Positions 43,943 through 52,619 of a DNA stretch of 64,000 nt are shown piece by piece. The DNA is from JAAFJM01 sp964529175. GTDB lineage: Bacteria > Bacteroidota > Bacteroidia > UKL13-3. The notes below the pieces were generated by a model that made no database searches, had not been told where the DNA came from, and worked only from the letters and a program-made list of their open reading frames with translations. The translations under genes and the position numbers were made by a program. Numbering within the stretch: the first letter of the stretch is position 1; the number at the start of each line of letters is the position of its first letter. Location: the NCBI GenBank assembly GCA_964529175.1, contig CAZGVO010000006.1, positions 186,001 through 250,000 on the forward strand. Reading direction: 5' to 3'.

Positions 43943-43967
43943 GTTAAAATTTTAACCTAAAGTTTCT
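43937..43967. terminator. Perfect palindromic terminator between converging genes
   Basis: A 26-bp perfect palindrome (arms CTTTAGGTTAAAA and its complement, 43937-43949 and 43950-43962) contains the stop codon of the TPR gene at 43940-43942 and is followed by T-rich sequence. As RNA it would fold with a small loop and could stop transcription in both directions. Confidence 0.7.
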
Positions 43968-43972
43968 ACTTT

Positions 43973-45667
43973 TTAGTGGTGAGTTTTATTTAATTTGCTA
44001 TGTTTTTTACCATAAAAAAAGTAAATAACTAAGCCAATAACTAGCCAAATTCCAAACGCTATCCAATTAGATTTTCCTAGCTGAGTCATTAAATAAAAAT
44101 TGGTAATCATACCCAAAACAGGCAGTAACGAAAAGCGTTTTAAAAAACTTAAAATAGATACTACAGCAAATAGAATCCAAAAGCTATAAGCAGGAAAATT
44201 TATGGACCAATCAAAGTTTTGGAATATTTTATTTTCATCATAAACAGTAAATAGAAAAAAACTTACTAAGAATAATAATGGCATTATAATTCTGCCACTA
44301 ATATAAGGCACTCTAAAACCTTTGTGGTTTTCGTTTCTATGGCTTTCCATTTGAATTACCCCTGCATTTACCAATACAAAAGCAAATAAAGTTCCAATAC
44401 TGCTTATGTCTGTTACTTCTTTTAGGTTTAAAAATAATGCAGGAATAGCTACCAAAGCACCAGTAATTAAGGTAGAAAAATGTGGTGTTTTATATTTTGG
44501 ATGAATGTTGCTAAATTTTTTAGGTAATAAACCATCTCGGCTCATACTCATCCAAATGCGTGGTTGACCATTTTGAAAAACCAAAAGCACCGAAGCCATT
44601 GCTATTACAGCACTTACAGCTACAATTCCGCTCATCCAATTAACGTTTAATTTTTGGAAAACAAATGCCAAAGGATCGCCAACGGCAAGTTCTTTATAGC
44701 TAATCATTCCAGTTAAAGTTAATGAAATAAGTATGTATAGAATGGTGCAAATTACCAGCGATGCAATCATAGATTTAGGCAAATCGCGCTCAGGATTTTT
44801 GCACTCTTCGGCTGTGGTGGCCAAGGCATCAAAACCAATATATGCAAAAAATACCGATGAAACTCCTTGTAAAACACCCGTTATTTTATTAGGCATAAAC
44901 GGGCTCCAATTATCAGGATTTACATAAAATGCACCTACCACAATAACCAATACAATTACAAAAAGCTTAATGGCTACAAACATATTGCTGGCTTTTTTTG
45001 TTTCTTGCACTCCTCTGTAAATCAATGCGGTAATTGCTAGTACAACACCTACAGCTGGTAAATCAAAAATAAGCTTTGTACCTAAAAATGTTGGCGCAGT
45101 TAACCAAGCACTATGTTGTTCAGTTTGCACAAAAGTTAAAGTTTCGTTTTTAGCTAATAACTTGCTTGCTTCTTCAAAACCATTTTTAGCCGTTAAATAA
45201 TCCATGGTTAAATAATCAGGCACATGAATGTGTAATCCTGCTAATAAACCAGTAAAGTAATCGCTCCAACTTATGGCTACTACAATATTTCCTATTCCAT
45301 ATTCTAAAATTAAAGCCCAACCTATTATCCAGGCTATAATTTCGCCAAACGAAGCATAAGCATAAGTGTAAGCACTACCACTAATTGGAATAGATGAGGC
45401 AAATTCCGCATAACTCATAGCCGAAAATCCGCAAGCTATGGCTGTAAAAACAAACAATAAAATAACGGCTGGCCCACCCATAAAACTAGCATTGCCAATA
45501 GTACTAAAAATACCAGCACCAATTATGGCTGCAATTCCCATTGCTGTTAGGTCGCGCAGCGATAATGTTTTATGTAATTGATGGCTTCCGTGTTCGGCTT
45601 TATTGGCTTCGTTTAATATTTGATTTACGTTTTTTTTGCGAAAAAGCGCTTTCATGTATTCTATCAT
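43973..45667 (-). CDS. Cationic amino acid/APC-family permease
   Basis: A 564-residue integral membrane transporter of the APC superfamily, with about 12-14 hydrophobic helices. The N-terminal signature LRDLTAMGIAAIIGAGIFSTIG (helix 1 unwinding with the GAGIF motif) and GSAYTYAYASFGEIIAWIIGWALILEYGIGN are typical of the YfnA/CAT group. A later helix carries FFAYIGFDALATTAEECKNPERDLPKSM. It should import an amino acid with a cation gradient; specificity is not visible. The Met at 45655 is an equally good start. The gene is alone on its strand. Confidence 0.88.
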   Translation of the reverse strand: MIEYMKALFRKKNVNQILNEANKAEHGSHQLHKTLSLRDLTAMGIAAIIGAGIFSTIGNASFMGGPAVILLFVFTAIACGFSAMSYAEFASSIPISGSAYTYAYASFGEIIAWIIGWALILEYGIGNIVVAISWSDYFTGLLAGLHIHVPDYLTMDYLTAKNGFEEASKLLAKNETLTFVQTEQHSAWLTAPTFLGTKLIFDLPAVGVVLAITALIYRGVQETKKASNMFVAIKLFVIVLVIVVGAFYVNPDNWSPFMPNKITGVLQGVSSVFFAYIGFDALATTAEECKNPERDLPKSMIASLVICTILYILISLTLTGMISYKELAVGDPLAFVFQKLNVNWMSGIVAVSAVIAMASVLLVFQNGQPRIWMSMSRDGLLPKKFSNIHPKYKTPHFSTLITGALVAIPALFLNLKEVTDISSIGTLFAFVLVNAGVIQMESHRNENHKGFRVPYISGRIIMPLLFLVSFFLFTVYDENKIFQNFDWSINFPAYSFWILFAVVSILSFLKRFSLLPVLGMITNFYLMTQLGKSNWIAFGIWLVIGLVIYFFYGKKHSKLNKTHH

Positions 45668-45822
45668 TTGTAAAACTATCTGTATGCAATTATACCAATA
45701 TTACCTGTAAATAAAATTGGTTACATAATTAATAAGCGTTTCCAAAACTAGAAAACCATGTGTTTTTGTTTAAAATAAATATTTTGGCATTGTACATATT
45801 TTACTTTAATTCGTGGAATTAG

Positions 45823-47196
45823 ATGAGCGCTGAACAAAATTTTCATCAAGCAGTAAAAAAATCGTTGCAAAACACCGAGTTGCAAACACGTACGGCTGCG
45901 GCTGCCACTAAGCATCAATTTGCTGTGGCCGAAGCCTTAAAGCAGTTTGCTGACCTTGATTTGGCGCGCAATAGAGCTAAGTACATCAAGTGGCGCGTAA
46001 ACGAAAATTTAGATAAATACCTTATCGATTTTGAAGCCAACTTGATGCGCAAAGGCGGAAAAGTTATTTGGGCCGATACACCTCAAACGGCTTTAGCGGA
46101 AATTGAGCAAATCATAAAAAAAAATCAAGCAAAACATATTGTTAAGTCAAAATCGTCTATTTGTAACGAAATTGGCTTAAACGAATTTATAAAAGCCAAA
46201 GGTTACGATTTAACAGAAACCGATTTAGGTGATTTTATAGTAGATGGATTTAACGAAAAACCTTTTCACGGAATTTTGCCTGCTGCTCATAAAACCAAAG
46301 AAGAAATTAATAATTTACTGAATCAAAAAATTAGCACATCGTTAGACATTGAGTTAAACGAAATGACCAAAGATGTACGTGATTACATGCGCAGTAAATT
46401 TTTTAAAGCCGATATTGGAATTACAGGTGCTAATTTCTTAATAGCTGAAAATGGCATGGTTTGCATTTCTGAAAATGAAGGAAATGTTAGGCTTGCTAGT
46501 GCTTTTGCTAAAACGCATATCATCATTGCTGGTATTGATAAAATATTACCCACCCTTCAGGATGTAGATTTATTTTTCTCATTATTAAGTAGTTATGGAA
46601 ATGGTCAGCGTTTAATGGCTTACAACTCTATAGTTGGTCCTAAAAATTTAGAAGAGCAAGATGGGGCTAATGAGTTTATTGTAATTTTAGTGGACAACGG
46701 CAGGAGTAGTACTTTAGCCTCACACGATCAACGAGAAGCCCTTTCATGCATTAAATGCGGAGCTTGTCATTTTGTTTGCCCGGTATTTACTCATATTGGC
46801 GGTCATAGTTATGGTAGAAGCTATACTGGTCCAATTGGTTCTATTACTGAGCCATTAGCACATGGCTTAAACGAATATAAATACTTGAGCAATGCAAGTA
46901 CTAACTGCGGTAAATGCAATGATGTTTGTCCGGTAAAAATTGATATAAGCAACCATATAATTAGAAATAGGCGAGATAATATTAATGCGGGCAATGAAAC
47001 TACAGGCGAAAAGTTGGCTTGGTACACTTGGACAAAAGCCATGTTAAGTCGCAAAAACTTAAATCGTTCTACTTCTATTAAAAATTTTACTTTTAGACAA
47101 TTATATAAAACCGCTTGGGGAGCTGAAAAAGAGTTTCCAAAAATTGAAGAAAAATCGTTTAACCAACTTTGGCGCGAAAAATTTGGTGGTGTTTAA
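45823..47196 (+). CDS. lutB: LutB-like iron-sulfur protein with LUD domain
   Basis: A 457-residue cytoplasmic protein. The first two-thirds (about 60-300) are a LUD (DUF162) domain: ITGANFLIAENGMVCISENEGN is its signature. A ferredoxin-like part follows, with CIKCGACHFVCPVF (4Fe-4S) and NCGKCNDVCPVKIDI (second cluster). This is the architecture of LutB, which with LutA and LutC oxidises L-lactate to pyruvate. LutA and LutC are not in this window, so the subunits must be encoded elsewhere if the pathway is complete. The C-terminal 60 residues match the DUF3390-type tail. Confidence 0.87.
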   Translation: MSAEQNFHQAVKKSLQNTELQTRTAAAATKHQFAVAEALKQFADLDLARNRAKYIKWRVNENLDKYLIDFEANLMRKGGKVIWADTPQTALAEIEQIIKKNQAKHIVKSKSSICNEIGLNEFIKAKGYDLTETDLGDFIVDGFNEKPFHGILPAAHKTKEEINNLLNQKISTSLDIELNEMTKDVRDYMRSKFFKADIGITGANFLIAENGMVCISENEGNVRLASAFAKTHIIIAGIDKILPTLQDVDLFFSLLSSYGNGQRLMAYNSIVGPKNLEEQDGANEFIVILVDNGRSSTLASHDQREALSCIKCGACHFVCPVFTHIGGHSYGRSYTGPIGSITEPLAHGLNEYKYLSNASTNCGKCNDVCPVKIDISNHIIRNRRDNINAGNETTGEKLAWYTWTKAMLSRKNLNRSTSIKNFTFRQLYKTAWGAEKEFPKIEEKSFNQLWREKFGGV

Positions 47197-47223
47197 TAAA
47201 TTTAGTTAGAAGTTATTATAAAT

Positions 47224-47252
47224 AAAAAAAGCTCCAATTTGGAGCTTTTTTT
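47224..47252. terminator. Rho-independent terminator between lutB-like gene and tRNA
   Basis: Stem AAAAAAAGCTCC / GGAGCTTTTTTT with a 5-nt loop; flanked by A and T runs, so it can act for both the plus-strand gene and the minus-strand tRNA. Confidence 0.85.
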
Positions 47253-47255
47253 GTG

Positions 47256-47326
47256 AGGTATCGAGCAGATTCGAACTGCTGTAGGAGCTTTTGCAGAGCT
47301 CAGCCTAGCCGCTCGGCCACGATACC
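47256..47326 (-). tRNA. tRNA-Cys (anticodon GCA)
   Basis: On the minus strand a 71-nt cloverleaf begins GGTATCG and closes with the complementary CGATACC. The D stem is GCC/GGC, the anticodon stem GAGCT/AGCTC frames the loop CTGCAAA with anticodon GCA, and the T arm is GCAG-TTCGAAT-CTGC. The discriminator base is U, as required in tRNA-Cys. The CCA end is not encoded. The gene lies 94 nt downstream of the envelope operon and may be read with it. Confidence 0.92.
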
Positions 47327-47420
47327 TTGATGCGATTAGGGTTGCAAATATATAAATATTATTTACTTAAGGTAAACTTTTTTTTCATTATTAGTCATTT
47401 TATATAAAAAGCTGATTTTC

Positions 47421-47981
47421 TTATCGATTAAAAATTGTTTTCTCTGATTTTGCTCTGTTGAAAATTGTTTTGCTCCCAATTGCAAGTATTTTATAGTTGG
47501 TTAAATTTATATCACCTGAACTAAAAGTTAATGCTACTGAAATAGGTAATATACCGGTAAGAATATTTAAGAATATTACCTCTGAAACATTCGTATTTGT
47601 TTTTAGTAGTTGGTAATTCATAACTCCTAAACCAGAATAACTTAATATTGCCAACACAGATTTTACATAATAAGAATTGTCTTGCTCGCCAATCGATCTT
47701 ATTTCATTAAATGGAATAGCAATTGTATCGTTAAAAAAAAGAGTGGTAAGATTTGCATTTGTTAATTTTAATAACAATTCATCATTTAAATAGGTTACTA
47801 AAAAGCCGCTATCAACTGTGTTTAAAAAGTTATCTTTTAAAATTAAACTATAACTTTTATTCAGCATAATTTTTTCTTTTTTTCCTGTTTGGGTATTACC
47901 CAATAATACATAATTATTACTTTGAGAAAAAGTATTACAAATACTTAGGGTAAATAGTATAATTGTTAAGTATAGTTTCAT
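47421..47981 (-). CDS. Exported two-helix protein, family C, third paralogue (last of operon)
   Basis: A 186-residue protein with signal peptide ending TFSQ. A short beta module (about 25-105: YVLLGNTQTGKKEKIMLNKSYSLILKD ... LTTLFFNDTIAIPFNEIRSI) precedes two hydrophobic segments (VKSVLAILSYSGLGVMNYQLL and VIFLNILTGILPISVALTF). It aligns in this whole layout with the proteins at 47978-48484 and 49671-50255. The end repeats KTIFNRAKSEKTIFNR, the mark of a small internal duplication. No known family. The start overlaps the previous stop by 4 nt (ATGA), a coupled pair. Confidence 0.6.
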   Translation of the reverse strand: MKLYLTIILFTLSICNTFSQSNNYVLLGNTQTGKKEKIMLNKSYSLILKDNFLNTVDSGFLVTYLNDELLLKLTNANLTTLFFNDTIAIPFNEIRSIGEQDNSYYVKSVLAILSYSGLGVMNYQLLKTNTNVSEVIFLNILTGILPISVALTFSSGDINLTNYKILAIGSKTIFNRAKSEKTIFNR

Positions 47982-48484
47982 CTATAAGTATTTTTAACGG
48001 AATAATCTTCAATAATAAAATGACGCTGAGGTCCAGAGAAATTAATAGCAAAAGCTAAACCAGCGTAAAAAGTTGCGGTTAAATATTTTATAGGATATTG
48101 ATCTTGTTTCATACCTCCCGGTGTTTGCGTGTAAAACGCTAAAGAACCGGCCGTAAAGAAAACGGTACTCAATAATTTAAGACCATTTAAAATAGTAGCA
48201 TTTGGTAACTGTAAATACTGGATAGTGGAAATCGGAACGTGCAGCGTTTCCGATAAATCATTTGGATTGCTTATATAAACAGTGTCTTGCTCTAATGAAT
48301 CAATAATTATTTTGCTTAATAAATCAGGGGCATCATCCTTTAATTGAATTAAAGCACTATGTGGCAGTTTAAAAATAGTTTTTAAGTGATTAGTTTTATT
48401 TGTAAAAACAATTTGTTTTTGTTGGGCCATAACTTTTAAACAAAAAAGTATAGAAGATAGAATTAATAATTTATACTTTTTCAT
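47978..48484 (-). CDS. Exported two-helix protein, family C, second paralogue
   Basis: A 168-residue protein with signal peptide ending VMAQ. It shows the family C order: a beta module (QIVFTNKTNHLKTIFKLPHSALIQLKDDAPD), a strand pair ending LHVPISTIQYLQL, and two hydrophobic segments (GLKLLSTVFFTAGSLAFYT, YLTATFYAGLAFAINF), closing with HFIIEDYSVKN, comparable to WIIEEYKYYD of the copy at 49671. Coupled by 1 nt to the barrel-like gene upstream and by overlap to the gene downstream. Function unknown. Confidence 0.58.
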   Translation of the reverse strand: MKKYKLLILSSILFCLKVMAQQKQIVFTNKTNHLKTIFKLPHSALIQLKDDAPDLLSKIIIDSLEQDTVYISNPNDLSETLHVPISTIQYLQLPNATILNGLKLLSTVFFTAGSLAFYTQTPGGMKQDQYPIKYLTATFYAGLAFAINFSGPQRHFIIEDYSVKNTYR

Positions 48485-48485
48485 T

Positions 48486-49151
48486 CTATAGTTTGTACAT
48501 TAAACTAACTGAAATATTAATGTAAAAGCCATTGCCAAATCCTTGAGATGGTGTATAGCTAGAACCATCTTGAATGCCCGGAATTACTTTTTTAAAAGGT
48601 ATATGATTATTTAACTTAATTCCAAACATATAGCCCATTCCATAGTGTATTTTGGATGTTAATTTGTGAATTATATTCGCCTCGTATTCAATTGAATGAT
48701 AATTATTTTGTTCTTTGTATTCTGTAGAATAACTGCCATATAATGGATCGTATTTTTTAAATGTGGCTTTTTCGTTGGCAAATGTTGAGTTGAAGTTAAT
48801 TAAATGCAAAACATTTAAGGTTGGTCTTGTTTGCTTTGAGATAACAACTCCTGTTTTTATAAAGTAAACTTCAAAACTTTGTTTAAAATTTGTACTATAT
48901 GAGCTATAATTATTAAAGTTTGTAACACTATATACCGATACATTATTTTTAGTGCTTTCTCCATAACCTCCGCGTATTGCAAATGATAAACCATCGTTTT
49001 TAATATGCAGAAATGAAATCTCAGATGGCATTAAATCAATTAGCCTAGCTTGATAACCAATATAGTTTTTTGTACCGCTTTGGAAATTTGTTTGGGCAGC
49101 AATATTTAAATTGACTATAAGTATAATAAGTAATGTTAGTTTATTTTTCAT
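48486..49151 (-). CDS. Outer-membrane beta-barrel-like protein, family B, second copy
   Basis: A 221-residue exported protein (signal ending IAAQ). It is built of alternating amphipathic strands and ends in YINISVSLMYKL, a barrel-like C-terminus. Its hallmark segment NYIGYQARLIDLMPSEISFLHIKNDGLSFAIRGGYGE is shared with the paralogue at 50293, as is YTPSQGFGNGFYIN before the end. An eight-to-ten-strand outer-membrane barrel is the most likely fold. It lies 3 nt after the lipoprotein gene and 1 nt before the family C gene, so expression is tightly coupled. No named family recognised. Confidence 0.6.
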   Translation of the reverse strand: MKNKLTLLIILIVNLNIAAQTNFQSGTKNYIGYQARLIDLMPSEISFLHIKNDGLSFAIRGGYGESTKNNVSVYSVTNFNNYSSYSTNFKQSFEVYFIKTGVVISKQTRPTLNVLHLINFNSTFANEKATFKKYDPLYGSYSTEYKEQNNYHSIEYEANIIHKLTSKIHYGMGYMFGIKLNNHIPFKKVIPGIQDGSSYTPSQGFGNGFYINISVSLMYKL

Positions 49152-49154
49152 TTG

Positions 49155-49607
49155 TTATGGAGTAATAAAAAATATATCATAAGTATTCATATCGCCATAT
49201 GTACCATATTTATAATTATTTGTTCGTTTAATTTCAATTTTTGAAAAAGTATGAGAAAGTATTCTGGGAGTTAACTCGATAGTATTGATAATTTGATCCT
49301 CGTAGCAACTACTTGAACTATAACTGTAGCTGTTTTCTACATTTACTACTAAAGTATCTATGCTATTTTTAGTTTCTACAATCAATCTGGTAGGTATATT
49401 ATCAGATATTACTAAATCGGCCAAAGTATCATTTGGTGTAAATATATTTTCAGGGCCTATGTAGCTGATTTTTAGTATTCTGTTAGATGTGTCTGTTAAA
49501 GCTATTTTTCTGTAGTAGTAATTCCTGTAATAATTGTAGCCCCCTTCACCATAACCACAGCAGCTTTCTAAAAAGAAAAGTAATATAAAAAAAATGTAAG
49601 TTTTCAT
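49155..49607 (-). CDS. Small lipoprotein with twin cysteines, family A, second copy
   Basis: A 150-residue lipoprotein. The ATG at 49607 gives a normal signal (MKTYIFFILLFFLESCCG); a longer in-frame start nine codons upstream is less likely. The lipobox is followed by a second Cys, then Tyr/Gly-rich sequence. The mature domain contains RKIALTDTSNRILKISY, FTPNDTLADLVISDN and VVNVENSYSYSSSSC, each of which has a counterpart in the paralogue at 50981. It looks like a small immunoglobulin-like surface or periplasmic domain. Unknown function. Confidence 0.6.
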   Translation of the reverse strand: MKTYIFFILLFFLESCCGYGEGGYNYYRNYYYRKIALTDTSNRILKISYIGPENIFTPNDTLADLVISDNIPTRLIVETKNSIDTLVVNVENSYSYSSSSCYEDQIINTIELTPRILSHTFSKIEIKRTNNYKYGTYGDMNTYDIFFITP

Positions 49608-49670
49608 ATTTATGTTATAAATCAAAAATAGCACATTTTAATAATTTAGCAAGTATTTTAATCAATGAGA

Positions 49671-50255
49671 TTATTTTATTTGATTAAAAATATTTTTAGT
49701 TTTAAAAGAAAAAGTGCAATCTAGATTTGGGTCATAGTATTTATATTCTTCTATAATCCAATTATGTAAATAAAATCCTTTTTTTGAGTTTGGTATTGTG
49801 GTCAATAACGCTGTTCCAAATAATATAAAAGGTAAGTTTGAAAAAAAAATGGGTGATACATGGTGGTATTTTGATACGGTGTAGTAATTAACTATTCCCA
49901 TTACCGACATATTACTTGCAAGTAAAATACTGTTTACTACAGTTTGTTGTTTTACTCTATCTATTTTAGTTATAGCGTAAATTGGAATTGAAATATTTTC
50001 GTTAAACAGTAGAGAGTCCTTATTACACCCAATTAGTTTAAGCTTAATTCCAAAAAGTGAGTCATATGAATTAGTTATTTTGCTGCTAAAAAATGGCAAT
50101 AGATAATTTTTAAGGTGAATTTGAAAGTACCTATTAGTAATGAGCTTAAAAACTTTATTATTTTCAGTATTTCTAAATTTTATGTAATTTATACTTTGTG
50201 CGTTTGCAAAAAAATAATTTAAGCAAAATAGCAGTATTAGTAGTATTTTCTTCAT
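49671..50255 (-). CDS. Exported two-helix protein, family C, first paralogue
   Basis: A 194-residue protein with signal peptide ending FANAQ. The beta module (SINYIKFRNTENNKVFKLITNRYFQIHLKN ... LLFNENISIPIYAITKIDR) is followed by two hydrophobic stretches (VNSILLASNMSVMGIVNYYTV, IFFSNLPFILFGTALLTTI) and a C-terminal YLHNWIIEEYKYYD. It defines family C together with the two proteins at the end of the operon. The hydrophobic stretches suggest membrane association. It follows the barrel-like gene by 37 nt. Confidence 0.6.
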   Translation of the reverse strand: MKKILLILLFCLNYFFANAQSINYIKFRNTENNKVFKLITNRYFQIHLKNYLLPFFSSKITNSYDSLFGIKLKLIGCNKDSLLFNENISIPIYAITKIDRVKQQTVVNSILLASNMSVMGIVNYYTVSKYHHVSPIFFSNLPFILFGTALLTTIPNSKKGFYLHNWIIEEYKYYDPNLDCTFSFKTKNIFNQIK

Positions 50256-50292
50256 TTACAAAACTGTATTTTTAAAAAGTTAACTTTAACGT

Positions 50293-50976
50293 TTAGAATT
50301 TATAAAGTAAAGCTGTTGTTAAATTTATATAGAACTTTGTTCCTACACCTTGAGAAGGTGAATATTGTGAATTTTTTTCTATACCATATATTTTATTTTC
50401 AAAAGCAATTTCATTTTGCAGTTTATAACCAATTAAATAGCCCATTCCTAACGAGATTTTTTGTCCTAACATTAATTGGTGGTTACCTTCTATTTCAATA
50501 GATTGATAAAGATGTTCTTCAAAATCTGTAAGTTGCACATTTCCATATAGTTGATCTTGGCTATTAATTGTTAATTTATCGTAGCTTTTAGCTATGCTAT
50601 AGTTTAATAACAAACAATTTGTAAAATAACTAGATTTACTTTTTAAAACTACAATTCCAGGTTTAATAAATATTGCTTCAAAAGTTTGTGTTAATGTAAA
50701 ATCTCTGCCATAGTTAATGTAGTAGTTTTTTTGTTTTGAAGGTATATAGTTATTTAATTCAGTGGTAGTTTCATTTTTTTGGCCAATACCATAACCGCCT
50801 CTTAAGGCAAATGATATACCTTTTGGCGCTAATTTGAAATATGAAATCTCAAATGGCATTAAATCAATTAGTCTAGCTTGAATTCCTATTAGGTTTTGAG
50901 CTTTTGAATTATTGTTTTTTTGAGCTAATGCACATAAACTTTTTAGAAAAAATAAAGTAATTAATAAGACTCTCAT
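50293..50976 (-). CDS. Outer-membrane beta-barrel-like protein, family B, first copy
   Basis: A 227-residue exported protein (signal ending ALAQ) and paralogue of the protein at 48486. Shared marks are NLIGIQARLIDLMPFEISYFKLAPKGISFALRGGYGI, the strand QTFEAIFIKPGIVVLKSKS, and the end YSPSQGVGTKFYINLTTALLYKF with terminal Phe, as expected for a barrel assembled by BAM. It is preceded by the lipoprotein gene with 4 nt between them. Length and strand count suggest a small barrel. Role unknown. Confidence 0.6.
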   Translation of the reverse strand: MRVLLITLFFLKSLCALAQKNNNSKAQNLIGIQARLIDLMPFEISYFKLAPKGISFALRGGYGIGQKNETTTELNNYIPSKQKNYYINYGRDFTLTQTFEAIFIKPGIVVLKSKSSYFTNCLLLNYSIAKSYDKLTINSQDQLYGNVQLTDFEEHLYQSIEIEGNHQLMLGQKISLGMGYLIGYKLQNEIAFENKIYGIEKNSQYSPSQGVGTKFYINLTTALLYKF

Positions 50977-50980
50977 ATTA

Positions 50981-51424
50981 TTAAGGTTTAATTACTAAAA
51001 CATCAGTATATGAATTAGTTGTTTCTAAAAATATAAAATGAGCAGAATCAAAAGTATGGTTAATAATAATAGGCATATGTTCTACATATTTATAAGTGTT
51101 TACTGCATCACATGAACTTGATGACATGCCATAAGAAACTTTTACATTAAGTACTATTGTGTCTGTTTTTAGTTTAGTTGTTATGTATAAAGTATTTTCT
51201 TTATTTTCTGAAATTACTAATTCAGCTGACGTATCATTTGGGTAAAACACTGTACTGCTGTTTTTATAACTTATTTTTAAAATTCTTTCAGAGGTATCAG
51301 CTACAGAAACTTTTCGTGAGTAGAGTGGGTTGTTTTTTTCTTGGTAATCACCATAATCTAAACCACAACATGACGTTATTGGAATGAAGAAAATAAATAA
51401 TATTATATAATGAGACGTTTTCAT
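50981..51424 (-). CDS. Small lipoprotein with twin cysteines, family A, first copy
   Basis: A 147-residue lipoprotein from the ATG at 51424 (an in-frame Met six codons upstream is less suitable because it precedes a short polar stretch). Signal MKTSHYIILFIFFIPITSCCG, with the same double cysteine as the paralogue at 49155. Shared motifs are RKVSVADTSERILKISY, FYPNDTSAELVISEN and LNVKVSYGMSSSSC. It is the first gene of the seven-gene minus-strand operon and is preceded by a 140-nt AT-rich spacer that presumably holds the promoter shared with, but directed away from, the DUF4920 gene. Confidence 0.6.
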   Translation of the reverse strand: MKTSHYIILFIFFIPITSCCGLDYGDYQEKNNPLYSRKVSVADTSERILKISYKNSSTVFYPNDTSAELVISENKENTLYITTKLKTDTIVLNVKVSYGMSSSSCDAVNTYKYVEHMPIIINHTFDSAHFIFLETTNSYTDVLVIKP

Positions 51425-51568
51425 TTTAATTACATTTAACAAATATATTAATTGATGTAGAAATCCATAAAAATTTATTTTTAAATTAACCTACCATAAA
51501 TAAGCTATGGTAATCATGTTATAAAATGTTTTATTTGTGTACTAATAATTTAAAACATAAACACAAAA

Positions 51569-52081
51569 ATGAAAAAAATAATTTTATGCGCAGCAGTTGC
51601 TTTAACTGTAATTGCATGTGGAAATGGTAACACTCCAAAACAAGAAACAACTCCAGAAGATACAACTAAAACAGCTACAGATACTACAGCACAAGCTCAG
51701 TACTTTGGTGCTAAAATTACTGAAGATGGAGCAATTGCTTTAGCTGACTTAAAAGGCGCAATGGGCGATAAAAAAGAGTTAAATGTAAAAGTATCGGGCG
51801 AGGTAGACGCAGTTTGCCAAAAGAAAGGCTGTTGGATGGAAATTAAAAATGCAGCAGGCGATGTAGTGCGTGTTACGTTTAAAGATTATGCATTTTTTAT
51901 GCCAATGGATTGTGCCGGTAAAACTGCAATAGTAGAAGGCGTTGCTAAAATTGAAGAAACAAGCGTAGCTGATTTAAAAGAATATGCTAAAGATGATAAT
52001 CAAAGCAAAGAAGCTATTGCTGCTATTAAAGAGCCTAAAAAAGAATTGGTTTTTGAAGCTAGTGGAGTAATTTTAAAATAA
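51569..52081 (+). CDS. DUF4920-family lipoprotein
   Basis: A 170-residue lipoprotein with lipobox VIAC and a Thr/Ala-rich linker (about 22-50). The folded part (about 55-170) matches DUF4920: FGAKITEDGAIALADLKGAM, then an OB-fold-like barrel with VDAVCQKKGCWMEIKNAAGD and FKDYAFFMPMDCAGKTAIVEGVAK. The conserved CQxxGCWM and the later Cys suggest metal or redox chemistry, so far uncharacterised. It ends at a strong terminator and precedes the cytochrome-like gene. Confidence 0.87.
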   Translation: MKKIILCAAVALTVIACGNGNTPKQETTPEDTTKTATDTTAQAQYFGAKITEDGAIALADLKGAMGDKKELNVKVSGEVDAVCQKKGCWMEIKNAAGDVVRVTFKDYAFFMPMDCAGKTAIVEGVAKIEETSVADLKEYAKDDNQSKEAIAAIKEPKKELVFEASGVILK

Positions 52082-52088
52082 ATTTTAT

Positions 52089-52133
52089 AAAAGCCATATT
52101 GCAAGTGTCTAATAACTAGCAATATGGCTTTTT
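52089..52133 (+). terminator. Rho-independent terminator
   Basis: A perfect 14-bp stem (52089-52102 with 52119-52132), 16-nt loop and a T run. Confidence 0.85.
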
Positions 52134-52150
52134 AGTTAATTGTAAAGTAA

Positions 52151-52615
52151 ATGAAGAAAATTATCTATTCTATACTGGTTTTTGTATCAATTGGCATTTT
52201 AATTAATGCTTGTTCAAATAATCAAAAGCCTGCAAGTGAGGCCAAAAGTACAGACTCAAGCGCTGCACAAACCATTAAAGACCCCAATAATCCTAAGCCT
52301 ATGGCTTTAATGATGCGCCAAATGGCTGCTAATGCTGATAGCATGAAAGCTAAATTATTGCGTGGTGAAAGTTTAGATAGTTTATCGTTTCCATTTATCC
52401 GTTTCTATTTGGTAGAGCCTACCGATAAAAACGTATTAGAACCTCAGTTTTTTAAAAATGCAGATGTTTTTAAATCCGCACATAAAGCAGTTTTCGAACA
52501 TCCTAAAGAGCAAAAAAAATATTATAATTTAATGATTAACGCTTGTATTAGCTGTCATGAAAATTATTGCAGTGGACCATTACGCAGAATAAGAAAAATG
52601 CCAATTACAGAGTAA
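52151..52615 (+). CDS. Cytochrome c-like monohaem lipoprotein
   Basis: A 154-residue lipoprotein with lipobox INAC. Near the C-terminus is one covalent haem-binding motif Cys132-Ile-Ser-Cys135-His136, followed by ENYCSGPLRRIRKMPI with an additional cysteine. The preceding helical region (MALMMRQMAANADSMKAKLLRGE) contains methionines that may supply the sixth iron ligand. It should be matured by the cytochrome c system and act in envelope electron transfer; partners are unknown. The thioredoxin-like lipoprotein gene begins 4 nt later, so the two are probably cotranscribed. Confidence 0.8.
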   Translation: MKKIIYSILVFVSIGILINACSNNQKPASEAKSTDSSAAQTIKDPNNPKPMALMMRQMAANADSMKAKLLRGESLDSLSFPFIRFYLVEPTDKNVLEPQFFKNADVFKSAHKAVFEHPKEQKKYYNLMINACISCHENYCSGPLRRIRKMPITE

Positions 52616-52619
52616 AATT

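Noticed and set aside
47421..51424. Reading the seven-gene envelope operon as a toxin-immunity or phage-defence island
   Set aside because: All products carry signal peptides or lipoboxes and barrel-like or membrane features; no nuclease, toxin, reverse transcriptase or NTPase motif is present.
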